In this document: one piece after another, positions 48,948 through 59,476 of the stretch
How positions within the stretch are numbered: the stretch's first letter is position 1
Layout: each line of letters opens with the position of its first letter
Assembly (NCBI GenBank): GCA_016744775.1
Contig: JADGDS010000004.1
Span: 62,001-126,000 of the forward strand
Direction of reading: 5' to 3'
DNA length: 64,000 nt
Source of the DNA: Candidatus Marithrix sp.
GTDB taxonomy: Bacteria; Pseudomonadota; Gammaproteobacteria; Beggiatoales; Beggiatoaceae
Program-made: the position numbers and the translations under genes
Notes under the pieces: generated by a model
The model's database searches: none
The model's input: the letters and a program-made list of their open reading frames with translations, nothing else
What the model was told of the DNA's origin: nothing

Positions 48948-50285
48948 TTATTTAGAAGAAGTGACTTCATTCACAATCCAATACTGACTTTCATCATCAT
49001 GTAATGCGTCTTCAATAATTTTATTATCTGACACTGTTAATACTTTGCCACTATTTTTACATTCAATCACAAACTGTTCATCATTCACAGGAACTAACTT
49101 CCATTTTAGATGATTTTCACCATTGCATTGATATTGATTAATTTCAGCTTTATCATCTTTTGCTTTTGGTGAAGCCGCTATACATTTTTTACTTTTAACC
49201 GAAAAAATATAATTATAACCTTGATCAACACCACCTAATAACTGTAAACGCCATTGTTGATTTTGCCCACCGCGCCAAGTATCTTGCTTAATCGGCATAT
49301 TATTCTTTACTGAACCCTGCGGAATAAATAAAACTTTACCAGTTGCTACTGATTTAATACTGTAAATCAAGTCTTCGTCTGTAATTTCTGGAGTCTCGTT
49401 AAGTTTATTTAATTTTTCATTAGTTTCAACAAGAGATTGTTTAAGTTCTTCTACTTTAGCTTCAGCTTCTACTAATGATTTCTTAAATCCTTCAACTTCT
49501 GCACGGCTATCATTAAGATTAGTTTCTGTTTCTGCTAATTTAGTTTGAGCCTCTTCTAATGATTTCTTAAATCCTTCAGCTTCTGCATGGCTATCATTAA
49601 GATTAGTTTCTGTTGCGGCTAATTTGGCTTCAGCTTCTGCTAATGATTTCTTAAATCCTTCAGTTTCAGCGCGGCTATTATTAAGAGTGGTTTCTGTTTC
49701 TGCTAATTTAGCTTGAGCTTCTGCTAATGATTTCTTAAATCCTTCAACTTCTGCATGGCTATCATTAAGATTAGTTTCTGTTTCTGCTAATTTAGCTTGA
49801 GTTTCTTCTAATGACTTATTAATTTCTTCTATTTTTTTATGGCTATTATTAAGATTAGTTTCTGTTTCTGCTAATTTAGCTTCAGCCTCTTCTAATGACT
49901 TATTAAATCCTTCAGCTTCTGCATGGATATTATGAAGCTTAGTTTCTGTTTTTGTCAATTTTGCTTGAGTATCTTTTAACGATTGTTCAAATTTTGTATT
50001 TTGAGTTTGAACCTTAGTTAAATTTTTGGTTGTGGCAATTAATTCAGCTTGATTTTTTTCTAAAGATTGTTCATTTTTTTTATTTTGTTGTTGCTCTTTT
50101 GTCAATTTTTCTGAAGTTGCAGATAACTTAGCTTGATTCTCTTTAAGAGTTTGTTCGACATCTCGATGTTTTTTTTGCGCATCTTTGTATTTTACCGAAA
50201 CATCTTTTAAATCCCGCTTAATTTTAAAACTAAAAGCCCCTAGTGCTAGTACTAATATACCAGCTACAATCTCAAATACATTCAT
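48948..50285 (-). CDS. Membrane-anchored coiled-coil protein with C-terminal ricin-type lectin domain
   Basis: 445 residues. An N-terminal membrane helix (FEIVAGILVLALGAFSF, about 3-20) is followed by a long coiled coil (about 25-300). From about residue 105 this is made of seven 28-residue (four-heptad) repeats of the type SLEEAEAKLAETETNLNDSH. The C-terminal 140 residues form a ricin-B-like beta-trefoil with QQWRLQLLGG, NHLKWKLVPV and SQYWIVNEV, the three usual (Q)xW positions. It probably reaches through the periplasm and binds carbohydrate; its partner is unknown. Transcribed apart from the hemerythrin gene downstream. Confidence 0.8.
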   Translation of the reverse strand: MNVFEIVAGILVLALGAFSFKIKRDLKDVSVKYKDAQKKHRDVEQTLKENQAKLSATSEKLTKEQQQNKKNEQSLEKNQAELIATTKNLTKVQTQNTKFEQSLKDTQAKLTKTETKLHNIHAEAEGFNKSLEEAEAKLAETETNLNNSHKKIEEINKSLEETQAKLAETETNLNDSHAEVEGFKKSLAEAQAKLAETETTLNNSRAETEGFKKSLAEAEAKLAATETNLNDSHAEAEGFKKSLEEAQTKLAETETNLNDSRAEVEGFKKSLVEAEAKVEELKQSLVETNEKLNKLNETPEITDEDLIYSIKSVATGKVLFIPQGSVKNNMPIKQDTWRGGQNQQWRLQLLGGVDQGYNYIFSVKSKKCIAASPKAKDDKAEINQYQCNGENHLKWKLVPVNDEQFVIECKNSGKVLTVSDNKIIEDALHDDESQYWIVNEVTSSK

Positions 50286-50479
50286 CTTTTTTACTCCAAA
50301 AAATATAATTCATTATAGTTCAATGTAAACAATATAAGCAAAATTTGTTCTTACAAAAACATTTTAATCTCAACATCCTTGAAAAAACATCATACAATAG
50401 TAAATTCATTATACATTACATAATCAAATGTATAATCAATATTTTTAATTATTATTATAGCTAGCCACAGGAGAAGTCA

Positions 50480-52471
50480 ATGACTTCGAGAAGAAAACTC
50501 GCTAATGCTATTCGTGCCTTAAGCATGGATGCGGTACAAAAAGCTAATTCAGGGCATCCCGGTGCGCCAATGGGTATGGCTGATATTGCCGAAGTATTGT
50601 GGAATGATTACATGAACCACAATCCAGCCAATCCAAATTGGGCAAATCGTGACCGTTTTGTATTGTCTAATGGTCATGGCTCAATGCTGATTTATTCTTT
50701 ATTGCATTTGACCGGTTATGATTTACCGATGGAAGAAATTAAAAACTTCCGTCAATTGCATTCTAAAACACCGGGACATCCTGAATATGGTTATGCCCCG
50801 GGCATTGAAACAACCACTGGTCCTTTAGGTCAAGGTATTACCAATGCTGTTGGTATGGCTATTGCGGAAAAGGTCTTAGCTGGACAATTTAATAAACCAG
50901 ATCATGAAATCATTGACCATAATACTTATGTATTCTTAGGCGATGGCTGTATGATGGAAGGTATTTCTCATGAAGCTTGCTCATTAGCAGGAACACAGAA
51001 ATTAGGTAAATTAGTCGCGTTTTATGATGATAATGGTATTTCCATTGATGGTGAAGTCGAAGGTTGGTTTACCGATGATACCCCTAAGCGTTTTGAGGCT
51101 TATGGTTGGCATGTAATTTCAAAAGTTGATGGGCATGATGCTGATGCTATCAAAAATGCTATAGAAGCAGCTCGCGCTGTTAGCGATAAACCAACATTAA
51201 TTTGTTGCCAAACCATTATTGGTTGGGGTTCACCAAATAAGCAAGGCAAAGAAGATTGTCATGGTGCTGCATTAGGTGATGACGAAATCGCTTTAGTTAG
51301 AGAAACTATTGGTTGGAAAGAAGCACCTTTTGAAATGCCTGATGAAATTTATGAAGGTTGGGATGCTAAAGTAGTCGGTAGTCGTATAGAAGAAGAATGG
51401 GATGAAAAATTTGCCGCTTATCAAGCCGCATACCCAGAGCTTGGTGCTGAATTAAGTCGCCGTTTAAAAGGTGAATTACCAGCAGACTTCATAGAAAAAG
51501 CTGATGCTTTTATAGCTAATGTTGATGCTAAAGCAGAAAAAATAGCTTCACGTAAAGCCTCACAAAATACTCTGAATGGTTTTGGACCATTATTACCAGA
51601 ATTTTTAGGTGGATCAGCAGATTTAGCCGGTTCAAACTTAACAATTTGGTCTGGTTGTAAGGGCATACAAGACCATGCTGATGGTAATTATATTTACTAT
51701 GGTGTACGTGAATTTGCTATGTCCGCTATAATGAATGGTATTAGTCTGCATGGCGGTTTCATTCCTTATGGCGCAACATTCTTAATGTTTTCAGAATATG
51801 CTCGCAATGCTTTACGTATGGCAGCTTTAATGAAAATTCAGAGTATTTTTGTTTATACCCATGATTCCATAGGTTTAGGTGAAGATGGTCCAACTCATCA
51901 ACCAGTTGAGCAAACAGCCACTTTACGTTTAATACCTAACATGTCAGTATGGAGACCATGTGACGCTGTAGAATCTGCCGTTGCTTGGAAAGTAGCGATT
52001 GCACGTAAGGATGGTCCTTGTAGTTTAATTTTCTCACGTCAAGGTTTAGATCCTCAAAATCGTGACGCAGAACAATTAAAAGCCATTGAAAAAGGTGGTT
52101 ATATCCTTTCTGACTGTGATGGTACTCCAGAAGCAATTATAATTGCTACCGGTTCAGAAGTTGGATTAGCTATGGATGCAGCCCAACAATTGACAGAAAA
52201 AGGCAAGAAAGTTCGTGTAGTATCTATGCCATCAACAAATATGTTTGATGCTCAAGATGATGCTTATCGTGAATCTGTATTACCTTCAAATGTAACTGCA
52301 AGAGTAGCAGTTGAAGCAGGTGTTACTGATGCTTGGTTCAAATATGTTGGTTTTCAAGGTAAAGTAATTGGATTGGATCGCTTTGGTGAATCTGCACCAG
52401 CAGGTGATTTATTCAAACATTTTAATTTTACCGTTGAAAATGTTGTAAGTTCAGTAGAATCAATAATTTAA
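50480..52471 (+). CDS. tkt: Transketolase
   Basis: Thiamine-diphosphate enzyme of the pentose phosphate and Calvin cycles. At 663 residues it covers all three domains. The N-terminus has [20 protein letters not shown], the ThDP motif [18 protein letters not shown], and the Pyr domain [20 protein letters not shown], then [18 protein letters not shown]. An AGGAG ribosome site precedes the ATG. It is followed 24 bases later by gap, a pairing common in gammaproteobacteria. About 190 AT-rich bases upstream hold its promoter region. Confidence 0.97.
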   Translation: MTSRRKLANAIRALSMDAVQKANSGHPGAPMGMADIAEVLWNDYMNHNPANPNWANRDRFVLSNGHGSMLIYSLLHLTGYDLPMEEIKNFRQLHSKTPGHPEYGYAPGIETTTGPLGQGITNAVGMAIAEKVLAGQFNKPDHEIIDHNTYVFLGDGCMMEGISHEACSLAGTQKLGKLVAFYDDNGISIDGEVEGWFTDDTPKRFEAYGWHVISKVDGHDADAIKNAIEAARAVSDKPTLICCQTIIGWGSPNKQGKEDCHGAALGDDEIALVRETIGWKEAPFEMPDEIYEGWDAKVVGSRIEEEWDEKFAAYQAAYPELGAELSRRLKGELPADFIEKADAFIANVDAKAEKIASRKASQNTLNGFGPLLPEFLGGSADLAGSNLTIWSGCKGIQDHADGNYIYYGVREFAMSAIMNGISLHGGFIPYGATFLMFSEYARNALRMAALMKIQSIFVYTHDSIGLGEDGPTHQPVEQTATLRLIPNMSVWRPCDAVESAVAWKVAIARKDGPCSLIFSRQGLDPQNRDAEQLKAIEKGGYILSDCDGTPEAIIIATGSEVGLAMDAAQQLTEKGKKVRVVSMPSTNMFDAQDDAYRESVLPSNVTARVAVEAGVTDAWFKYVGFQGKVIGLDRFGESAPAGDLFKHFNFTVENVVSSVESII

Positions 52472-52495
52472 ATTACATAAAAGGAAAAATAATTA

Positions 52496-53509
52496 ATGGC
52501 AATTAAAGTCGCAATTAACGGTTATGGGCGTATTGGTCGTAATATTTTACGTGCTATATATGAAGCTGGGCGTACAGATGAAATCCAAATCGTAGCTATT
52601 AATGATTTAGGTGATGTCAACACTAATGTTCACTTAACCAAGTATGATACTGTACATGGACGTTTTAATGCTGAAGTGTCAATGGAAGGTGATTACATGA
52701 TTGTTAATGGCGATAAAATTCGCGTATTAGCAGAACGTGATCCATCTAAATTACCTTGGGCTGAATTAGGTGTTGATGTAGTACATGAATGTACTGGTTT
52801 CTTTGCCAGCAAAGCAAAAGCTAGTGCTCATTTTGCCGGTGGAGCTAAAAAAGTTATTATTTCAGCACCCGGTGGTAATGATGTTGACGCTACTATTGTT
52901 TACGGTGTTAATCATGGTGTACTTAAATCTAGTGATACAGTTATTTCTAACGCATCTTGTACCACAAACTGTTTAGCACCAATGGTAAAACCATTAAATG
53001 ACAAAATTGGTTTAGTGCATGGTTTAATGACAACCATTCACTCTTATACTAATGACCAAGTTTTGACTGATGTATATCATCCTGATTTACGTCGTGCCCG
53101 TTCAGCCACTCAATCTATGATTCCAACTAAAACTGGTGCTGCTGCCGCTGTAGGTTTAGTATTACCAGAATTAAATGGTAAATTAGATGGTTTTGCTATG
53201 CGTGTTCCAACAATCAATGTATCAGTAGTTGATTTAAGCTTCGTAGCTGCTCGTGAAACTAGCAAAGAAGAAATTGATAGCATATTGAAAGAAGCCGCTG
53301 AAGGTGATTTAAAAGGTGTTTTAGCTTACAATGACGAACCATTAGTATCTGCTGATTTCAATCATACAACAGTATCATCAACTTATGATTCAAGTTTAAC
53401 TAAAGTTACAGGTGGAACATTAGTAAAAGTATTATCTTGGTATGATAATGAATGGGGTTTCTCTAACAGAATGTTAGATACCACAGTTGCTTTAATGAAC
53501 GCTAAATAA
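52496..53509 (+). CDS. gap: Glyceraldehyde-3-phosphate dehydrogenase, type I
   Basis: 337 residues. The NAD-binding start is [20 protein letters not shown], and the catalytic cysteine is in [19 protein letters not shown] (about residue 154). The C-terminal [20 protein letters not shown] is typical. Coenzyme preference is not settled by eye, though an aspartate-like NAD specificity position follows AINDLGDVN. It forms a unit with tkt. In many relatives pgk comes next; here the operon stops at repetitive and accessory DNA. Confidence 0.97.
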   Translation: MAIKVAINGYGRIGRNILRAIYEAGRTDEIQIVAINDLGDVNTNVHLTKYDTVHGRFNAEVSMEGDYMIVNGDKIRVLAERDPSKLPWAELGVDVVHECTGFFASKAKASAHFAGGAKKVIISAPGGNDVDATIVYGVNHGVLKSSDTVISNASCTTNCLAPMVKPLNDKIGLVHGLMTTIHSYTNDQVLTDVYHPDLRRARSATQSMIPTKTGAAAAVGLVLPELNGKLDGFAMRVPTINVSVVDLSFVAARETSKEEIDSILKEAAEGDLKGVLAYNDEPLVSADFNHTTVSSTYDSSLTKVTGGTLVKVLSWYDNEWGFSNRMLDTTVALMNAK

Positions 53510-53529
53510 TCCATTTTCCATTCTTTAAT

Positions 53530-53657
53530 TTCCACGCGCTCAGCGTGGAAACCCCTCAATTTGTATTAAAATCCCCCCTAACCCCCTTTTTCAAAGAGGC
53601 GAATGGTATTATTTGCTAATCCCCCACTTTTTCAAAGGGGGGTTAGGGGGGATTTTA
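53530..53657. repeat. Hairpin plus CCCCCCTAACCCCC inverted repeat after gap
   Basis: TTCCACGC-GCTCA-GCGTGGAA (53530-53550) is an 8-bp hairpin that could end tkt-gap. It is followed by a large imperfect inverted repeat: AAAATCCCCCCTAACCCCC at about 53568-53586 and its complement at about 53638-53657, each next to TTTTTCAAAG. Such nested C-rich palindromes are dispersed repeats of filamentous and other large-genome bacteria. Nothing coding is seen. Confidence 0.75.
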
Positions 53658-53688
53658 AAAAATCGTCTTTTGAAACATTAATAACATT

Positions 53689-55080
53689 ATGACCAATACA
53701 GCTAAAATACTAATAATAATTGTTACTTGGAATAAAAAAAAATACGTCTTAGATCTGTTAGCAGCAGTTAATACCTTAGAATATCCCAAACAAGCACTGG
53801 ATATTTTAGTAATAGACAATGCTAGTACTGATGGTACTGTTGATGCTATCAAACAAGATTATCCAGACATAAACCTCATTTGTAATAAAGAAAATATCGG
53901 TGGCACCGGTGGATTTAATACCGGTTTAAGCTGGGCATTTGAGCAGCCATTAGAAAAGTATAAATACCTCTGGTTACTTGACAATGATGTGTTAGTACAT
54001 CAACGCGCCCTCATAGAATTAGTCAACTTATTAGAAGCCAAGCCTGATATTGCAGTAGCAGGTTCTACCATGATGCAACTTGACTACCCTTGGCGGATTA
54101 ATGAAATGGGAGCTTTTATTAATCGTAGTAACGGCTTATTAGTCTTAAATCGTCATTTAGAACATATTCCTGCATGGCAAGGGCGTTCAGCACAAGAATT
54201 ATTGAATATAGACATAGACTTAAGCAAATATCTAATGCACTGTTCGCCTTATATGGATATAGAATATGTAGCGGCAGCCTCCTTATTAATTCGTGCAGAT
54301 GTGGCTAGAGAAGCCGGCTTATGGCGCGACTATTTTATTCACTTTGATGATGTAGAATGGTGTTTACGCATAGCAAAAATGGGACATCGTGTAGTAGTAT
54401 CAGCTAAGTCATTGATTTGGCACCTATCAGCAGCGGCTAAAGTTCCAACATGGGTCTTATATTACGATAACCGCAACATATTAGACTTATTACAAAAACA
54501 CGGAGCTGACAATGCCACTCTTAAACGAATGCAAGGCTACATTCTAAAAAAAGCCCTATACTATAATCTAATAGGCAAACCAGAGTTAGCACAATTACAT
54601 TATGACGCGCTAGCAGATTTTAAAGCTGGAAACTTCGGCAAAAAAGATATAAAATTACCTTATCAGTCACAAGCAAACAAAGAAATAATATCAATTTTAT
54701 TAGATCCTAAGATTAAAAGGATTTTGGTATCATGGACAGTAAATTTACAAGCAACACAACTACAAGAAGCATTTGTACAAGCAATAAAACAGCGTCCAGA
54801 TTTAAGTATAGAATTTCTCACTCTACCGGGAGGTAAACCAATATTTCAAATACCCAATGCTAAGTTTGTTGCTATGCCAAATAATTTCACTCGCTGGAAA
54901 AAATACTGGCAATTACGAGGCAATTATGATTTAGTGATTCAATCAGACTATGAAGCATCATTTGGATTATCATGGTTAAAAGCAGAAATATTATATGTTA
55001 ATGATGAAAACATCTGTCGCCGCCCAGCACCTAAATTTGGTGATGTTTGGAAAGCGGTGATGCGATGGATACGGAAGTAA
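53689..55080 (+). CDS. Family 2 glycosyltransferase
   Basis: 463 residues. The N-terminal 300 are a GT-A fold: ILIIIVTWNKKKYVLDLL, IDNASTDGTVDAIK, the donor loop NIGGTGGFNTGLSWAF and the DxD-type LWLLDNDVLVHQRALIEL. A FHFDDVEWCLRIAKMGHRVV-like stretch (HFDDVEWCLRI) gives the catalytic base. This resembles rhamnosyl- or galactofuranosyl-transferases acting on cell-surface glycans. The C-terminal 150 residues (SWTVNLQATQLQEAFVQAIK) are of unknown role. It stands before a broken beta-helix gene. Confidence 0.85.
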   Translation: MTNTAKILIIIVTWNKKKYVLDLLAAVNTLEYPKQALDILVIDNASTDGTVDAIKQDYPDINLICNKENIGGTGGFNTGLSWAFEQPLEKYKYLWLLDNDVLVHQRALIELVNLLEAKPDIAVAGSTMMQLDYPWRINEMGAFINRSNGLLVLNRHLEHIPAWQGRSAQELLNIDIDLSKYLMHCSPYMDIEYVAAASLLIRADVAREAGLWRDYFIHFDDVEWCLRIAKMGHRVVVSAKSLIWHLSAAAKVPTWVLYYDNRNILDLLQKHGADNATLKRMQGYILKKALYYNLIGKPELAQLHYDALADFKAGNFGKKDIKLPYQSQANKEIISILLDPKIKRILVSWTVNLQATQLQEAFVQAIKQRPDLSIEFLTLPGGKPIFQIPNAKFVAMPNNFTRWKKYWQLRGNYDLVIQSDYEASFGLSWLKAEILYVNDENICRRPAPKFGDVWKAVMRWIRK

Positions 55081-56428
55081 TTATGAAAAACTTACACTTA
55101 TTATTAGTTGCCATTTTAGGCATCTCACTAACTACACCCAGTTGGGCAATTTTAACTAAAATCTCTGAAGAGAATATCGTTAATTCAGAAGAACCATTTT
55201 CAAGACGCATTTATTGAACGCTGTTTACCAGATCAATATATCTTTGATATTGTAGCAGATCATTATCATTCTCAGCAGCAGATTCCAATTGAAATTGAAG
55301 CAACACCAGTATTACAAAGTTTTACCATTGAATTAGAAATGCAATGGGCACTGTTTGAGCGTATGAATTTGATTAATAAAATTGAAATTCCACCGCGTTT
55401 TTCAAAAGCAACTAATTCATATAAATCCATTATTCCAGCAGAAGAATTTACTGCTAAACGCTTATTTGAAGAAATTGCAGCATTAGCAAATACAGGAGGT
55501 GAAATTCACTTACCAGAAGGGCAACTTGAATTAAGCAAAACTTTAAAATTACCCTCTAATCTACGTTTAATTGGAATTGCTGGCAAAACCGAATTGATAT
55601 TTAAAGATGTTGATTTTGGTTTAATGATTCAGAATCATAATGGTATTGAAGTAGAAAATTTAAGAATTCGTCATCAAGGTACACATAAATTCTGTGCTGC
55701 TATTTTTATAACTCAAGCGACTGACTTAATTTTTTCCAATGTAGAAATTATTAAACCTCGCGCTGTAGGATTTCTTTTTGCTGATAATGTGCATCGAACA
55801 CGATTAGAACATTGTTCTGTTTATGAAGCCAATTTAGTTGGCTTTATGATGGTACGCAATGTTTGGGATACCATATTACAATCCTGTGTAGCAGAAGGTT
55901 GTAAACAAGGTGGAGTTTTTTTAACCGATCTTAAATTGCCTTCGCATATTGATCCCTTAGATTTTCACAATCAAATACATCATACTTCTGAAATAATTGG
56001 GAATTTTGCCCCATTTGATCCAGACGATCCTCTACCATATCGCAATAGCTTAATAGACTGTACATTTCGTTATAATCGTAAAATGGGTATAACTACCGAT
56101 GGAGTAGGCAATCTAAATGTGGTTAATTGCGTGATTGCCAACAATGATTGTGAAGGCATTACTATTGATAATGGCTCATGGGGTTGCCAAATACTCAATT
56201 GTCATATTTATAATAACGGCTGGCGTGGTTTACAAGATGAAAATGAATTAAATCAAGATTTTGTTGAACAAATGGGAATTATGGAAGATGGTAGTTCAAA
56301 AGCCAAATTACCCGGAATCAGTCTCGATAATGCCGCTTATTGTCGTATTGAAAATAATTCAATTGAAGACAATTGGGGAGTTAATTATTAGTAGTGAATT
56401 ATGTAATCTAATGTGATTAGATGTAGGA

Positions 56429-57070
56429 ATGAAACCTATATATCGGTTAAATGAATTTGCTAAACTGATTAATAGATCAGTAAAAACACTCCAAAAATTG
56501 GATAGGATGGGCAAGTTTAAAGCACATCGTACTGCCACAAATCGTCGATATTATACGCATGATCAGTATTTAGAATATATGGGTATTGAGAAAAATGATA
56601 CCCAAAAAAAGATCATTGTATATTATAGGGTATCAAGTGCAAATCAAAAAAATGATATGCAATCTCAAAGGCAAGCTATTGAAACATTTTGTACTGCTTG
56701 TGGTTTAGCTATAGATGAATGGCTTTATGATATTGGAAGTGGTTTAAATTATAAACGTAAAAAATTTCTGAAGTTAATGGATTTAGTGGAAGCAGGTGAA
56801 GTTTCTACATTAGTTATTGCTCATAAAGATCGTTTAGTTCGATTTGGTTTTGAGTGGTTTCAATACTTTTGTGAAAAACATGGTACTGAAATAGTAATAA
56901 TGAATCAAGAAACTTTATCTCCTGAACAAGAAATGACACAAGATTTAATTTCTATTATTCACACTTTTTCCTGTAGATTGTATGGGTTGCGTAAATATAA
57001 GAAAATTATAAGGCAGGATGTTAATGATAATCTTAAGCCACAAAATACAAATAAAAAACCCAACAGTTAA
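56429..57070 (+). CDS. tnpA: IS607 transposase TnpA (serine recombinase)
   Basis: 213 residues. The N-terminal MerR-like DNA-binding domain is YRLNEFAKLINRSVKTLQKL, then ATNRRYYTHDQYLEYMGI. The catalytic domain (about residues 58-200) has YYRVSSANQKNDMQSQRQAI, with nucleophile Ser69 or Ser70, and LVIAHKDRLVRFGFEWFQYF. It performs cut-and-paste type transposition through a circular intermediate. The reading frame is intact and its end overlaps tnpB by 53 bases. It is complete, so transposition may still be possible. Confidence 0.92.
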   Translation: MKPIYRLNEFAKLINRSVKTLQKLDRMGKFKAHRTATNRRYYTHDQYLEYMGIEKNDTQKKIIVYYRVSSANQKNDMQSQRQAIETFCTACGLAIDEWLYDIGSGLNYKRKKFLKLMDLVEAGEVSTLVIAHKDRLVRFGFEWFQYFCEKHGTEIVIMNQETLSPEQEMTQDLISIIHTFSCRLYGLRKYKKIIRQDVNDNLKPQNTNKKPNS

Positions 57071-58127
57071 ACAACAAATATATTTTAGGCAAGCTTGTGG
57101 AACATCTCGTTTTGCTTATAACTGGGGATTAGATCAATGGAAAAAACAATATGATAATGGTTTAAAGCCAACGCATTTCCAGATTAAGAAAGCTTTCAAT
57201 GCTATTAAACCAGTTGAATTTCCTTGGGTGTTTAATGTTACAAAATGCGCCGCAGAACAAGCCTTTAGTAATTTAGGCTCTGCTTTTAAACGTTTTTTTA
57301 ATGGAGAAGGCAAATATCCTAAGTTTAAAAAGAAAGGTCAACATGATTCATTCTATCTTTCTAATGACCAGTTCAAGATTTCTGAAAACAGAGTCAAAAT
57401 TCCAAAATTAGGTTGGGTGTCTTTAACAGAATCTCTCAGATTTTGTGGAGACGCAATAAAAATTTTATCAGCAACGGTTTCTCGCATAGCTGATAAATGG
57501 TTTATTAGTATTAGTGTCCAAATGGAAACAACACCTGCCAAAGTCAGTAAAAGCCAAGCTGATACTGTAGGTGTTGATTTGGGTGTTAAGAACTTAGCTA
57601 CTTTATCCAACGGATCTACCATAGAAGGTTCCAAACCATTAAAAAAACTTAGTCGCAAATTGGCTAGAATTCAACGACATTTGGCAAAATGCACCAAAGG
57701 ATCCAAACGTTATAATCAACAGAAAATTAAGCTAGCACGACTTCATTACCGCATCCGTTGTATTCGTCAAGATAGTTTGCATAAGCTAACTCATCATCTT
57801 TGTCAAGACTTCAAGATAATATGCATTGAGGATTTGAATGTTAAGGGGATGATGAAGAATCACAAGTTAGCTAAGGCTATAAGTGATATGGGTTTTTACG
57901 AGTTTAAACGACAACTTGAATATAAGTCCAGCCTTTTTGGAAATTGGATTTCTTCAGTTGACCGTTGGTTTCCTTCTTCTAAAACTTGTTCAAACTGTGG
58001 TAACAAGAAAGAAGAATTAAAGCTTTCTGAACGTGTTTACCATTGTGATAAATGTGGTTTTAAAATAGATCGTGATTTAAATGCAGCGATTAATATTGAG
58101 CGTGAAGGCATACGTCTTTTAGCTTAG
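57018..58127 (+). CDS. tnpB: TnpB RNA-guided nuclease of IS607
   Basis: 369 residues. RuvC-like nuclease related to the ancestor of Cas12. Catalytic residues look intact: Asp in VGVDLGVKNLATL (about residue 184), Glu in ICIEDLNVKGMM (about 270) and Asp in KIDRDLNAAINIE (about 351). The zinc finger CSNCGNKKEEL...YHCDKCGF separates the last two. The N-terminal part has the usual FRQACGTSRFAYNWGLDQWK. It should cut DNA at empty donor sites guided by an RNA from the element's right end. I use the first ATG of the frame; a later start is possible. Confidence 0.93.
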   Translation: MLMIILSHKIQIKNPTVKQQIYFRQACGTSRFAYNWGLDQWKKQYDNGLKPTHFQIKKAFNAIKPVEFPWVFNVTKCAAEQAFSNLGSAFKRFFNGEGKYPKFKKKGQHDSFYLSNDQFKISENRVKIPKLGWVSLTESLRFCGDAIKILSATVSRIADKWFISISVQMETTPAKVSKSQADTVGVDLGVKNLATLSNGSTIEGSKPLKKLSRKLARIQRHLAKCTKGSKRYNQQKIKLARLHYRIRCIRQDSLHKLTHHLCQDFKIICIEDLNVKGMMKNHKLAKAISDMGFYEFKRQLEYKSSLFGNWISSVDRWFPSSKTCSNCGNKKEELKLSERVYHCDKCGFKIDRDLNAAINIEREGIRLLA

Positions 58128-58260
58128 TGATTAGTTAGTTAGTTAGTACCGGGGGCTAACCGGGAACTTACGTGCGGGGATAAGACGGCTCTGTTTCTTG
58201 ATGTATTTCTGGAAACAACCAGCTTGGATGAATCGCAAATTTAACCGTGAGTGATCACAT
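58030..58260 (+). ncRNA. Candidate TnpB guide RNA (omega RNA) at the IS607 right end
   Basis: In TnpB systems the RNA overlaps the 3' end of tnpB and runs through the right end, with the flanking DNA as guide. Here about 130 non-coding bases follow tnpB. They include a TTAG tandem run (58131-58147), CCGGGGGCTAACCGGG, a hairpin CTGG-AAACAA-CCAG and an end near GTGATCACAT. The guide would start TTACTCACAAATAAAG. Position supports this; the fold was not computed. Confidence 0.45.
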
Positions 58261-58629
58261 TTACTCACAAATAAAGTAGCAGATGGAGTAAAATTTGTAC
58301 GCTCAGTTTATGCCTGTACAGTAGCAAATAACCTAATAACTCACAATAACAAAGGAAGAAATGACAAATTTCATTTCTTTGGCGTATTGATTGGTGTAGC
58401 ACAACGCCAACATCCAGAACAAAGTGATTTTCCTAGTTGCCATAATAACATTATTAATAATGACATTATCGGAAAACATTATGCAGGGGTTCATCTTTTA
58501 GCAGCAACAAGTCATAATCTTTTAAAAGATAACCGTATTATTGATGCTATTTTTACAGATATTGAAGATCATACAAATTAAATTATGAAATTAACCTTAA
58601 ATAAAGAATTTTTCAATTGGGTAAAATAA

Positions 58630-59475
58630 ATGTCAAACATTCTAAAAGCATTCCTAAACACCGTAAATCACTATCAAACCAATATAAAAAATATAACTCA
58701 AGGTAACAACCGAGCTAATAATATGGGTGAAGGTTTAGAAACTTATATTAAAAATATATTTATTGATACAATAGATAAAATAGATGAACAAACAAAACTA
58801 GAAGTCTTAGAAAAAATATTTTCTTATCAAGGCAATAAAAATAACCCACCTGATTTAATATTACAAAACTCTGATGCCATAGAGATTAAAAAACTAGAAT
58901 CAAAAAGCAGTGCCATCGCATTAAATAGCTCCTATCCAAAAGCAAAACTTTATGCCAATAGCCCAATGATAACCAAAGCCTGTAGAGAGTGTGAAAATTG
59001 GGATGTAAAAGATATGCTTTATGCTATTGGTTATATTCCCAAAGGCACACAGCAGCTAAAATATCTATGGTTGGTTTATGGTGACTGTTTTTGTGCTGAC
59101 AAAGAAATTTATGAACGAATAAAGAATATTATATCTAGTGGAATTAATAGTATTGAAGATGTAGAGTTTACAGAGACTAAAGAGTTGGGTAAAGTAAAAA
59201 GAGTTGATCCATTGGGAATTACCGATTTGCGTATTAGAGGGATGTGGCATATTGATAATCCAAATAGAACTTTTGGTTATATTTATAGATATGATGAGAC
59301 AAAAGAATTTCAGTTAATAGCCCTTATGAAAAAAGAAAAGTATGATACACTTCCAAGTGAAGATAAAGAAGTTATAAAAAATCATAAAGATATAGAGGTT
59401 AAAGATATTAAAATAAAAAGTCCTAATAATCCTGTGACACTAATAGAAGCTAAAATTTTGGTTTTCAAGGTTTAG
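58630..59475 (+). CDS. NgoPII-type restriction endonuclease (predicted GGCC)
   Basis: 281 residues. The family pattern is clear: [19 protein letters not shown], then the PD-(D/E)xK core [20 protein letters not shown] (about residues 72-91), and [18 protein letters not shown]. This is the NgoPII family, whose known members cut GGCC. It ends one base before the methyltransferase gene. A 14-codon open frame lies just upstream at 58585 and may be a leader or a relic. No controller (C) protein is seen. Specificity is inferred from family and from the partner enzyme. Confidence 0.9.
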   Translation: MSNILKAFLNTVNHYQTNIKNITQGNNRANNMGEGLETYIKNIFIDTIDKIDEQTKLEVLEKIFSYQGNKNNPPDLILQNSDAIEIKKLESKSSAIALNSSYPKAKLYANSPMITKACRECENWDVKDMLYAIGYIPKGTQQLKYLWLVYGDCFCADKEIYERIKNIISSGINSIEDVEFTETKELGKVKRVDPLGITDLRIRGMWHIDNPNRTFGYIYRYDETKEFQLIALMKKEKYDTLPSEDKEVIKNHKDIEVKDIKIKSPNNPVTLIEAKILVFKV

Positions 59476-59476
59476 T

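Larger units (their letters stand above)
56386..58260 (+). mobile_element. IS607-family insertion sequence (tnpA serine recombinase + tnpB)
   Basis: About 1875 bp, defined by where the beta-helix frame breaks and resumes; the exact junction is ambiguous within a shared ATT. No terminal inverted repeat or target duplication is seen, as expected for this family. It carries a MerR-like/serine-recombinase tnpA overlapping tnpB. Its left end has a short hairpin TAATC-TAATGT-GATTA, and its right end after tnpB holds non-coding sequence likely to be the TnpB guide RNA. Confidence 0.85.
55083..58581 (+). pseudogene. Right-handed beta-helix exported protein, broken by a frameshift and an IS607 element
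   Basis: The 5' part (55083-55217) encodes a signal peptide (LHLLLVAILGISLTTPSWA) and stops at residue 44. Around 55195-55200 (CCATTTTCAAGAC) the frame shifts by one base, and the next frame reads QDAFIERCLPDQYIFDIVAD and on through 56391. That portion is a parallel beta-helix, with repeats such as NCVIANNDCEGITIDNGSWG. After the IS607 element the same frame resumes at about 58261 (LTNKVADGVKFVRSVYACTV) and ends at 58581. Joining 56385 to 58261 gives an uninterrupted frame. The intact ancestor would be about 540 residues, perhaps a pectate-lyase-like protein acting on polysaccharide. Confidence 0.85.

Noticed and set aside
58585..58629. 14-codon frame (MKLTLNKEFFNWVK) before the restriction gene
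   Set aside because: Too short to judge; it may be a leader peptide or the stub of a truncated gene, and nothing else supports it.
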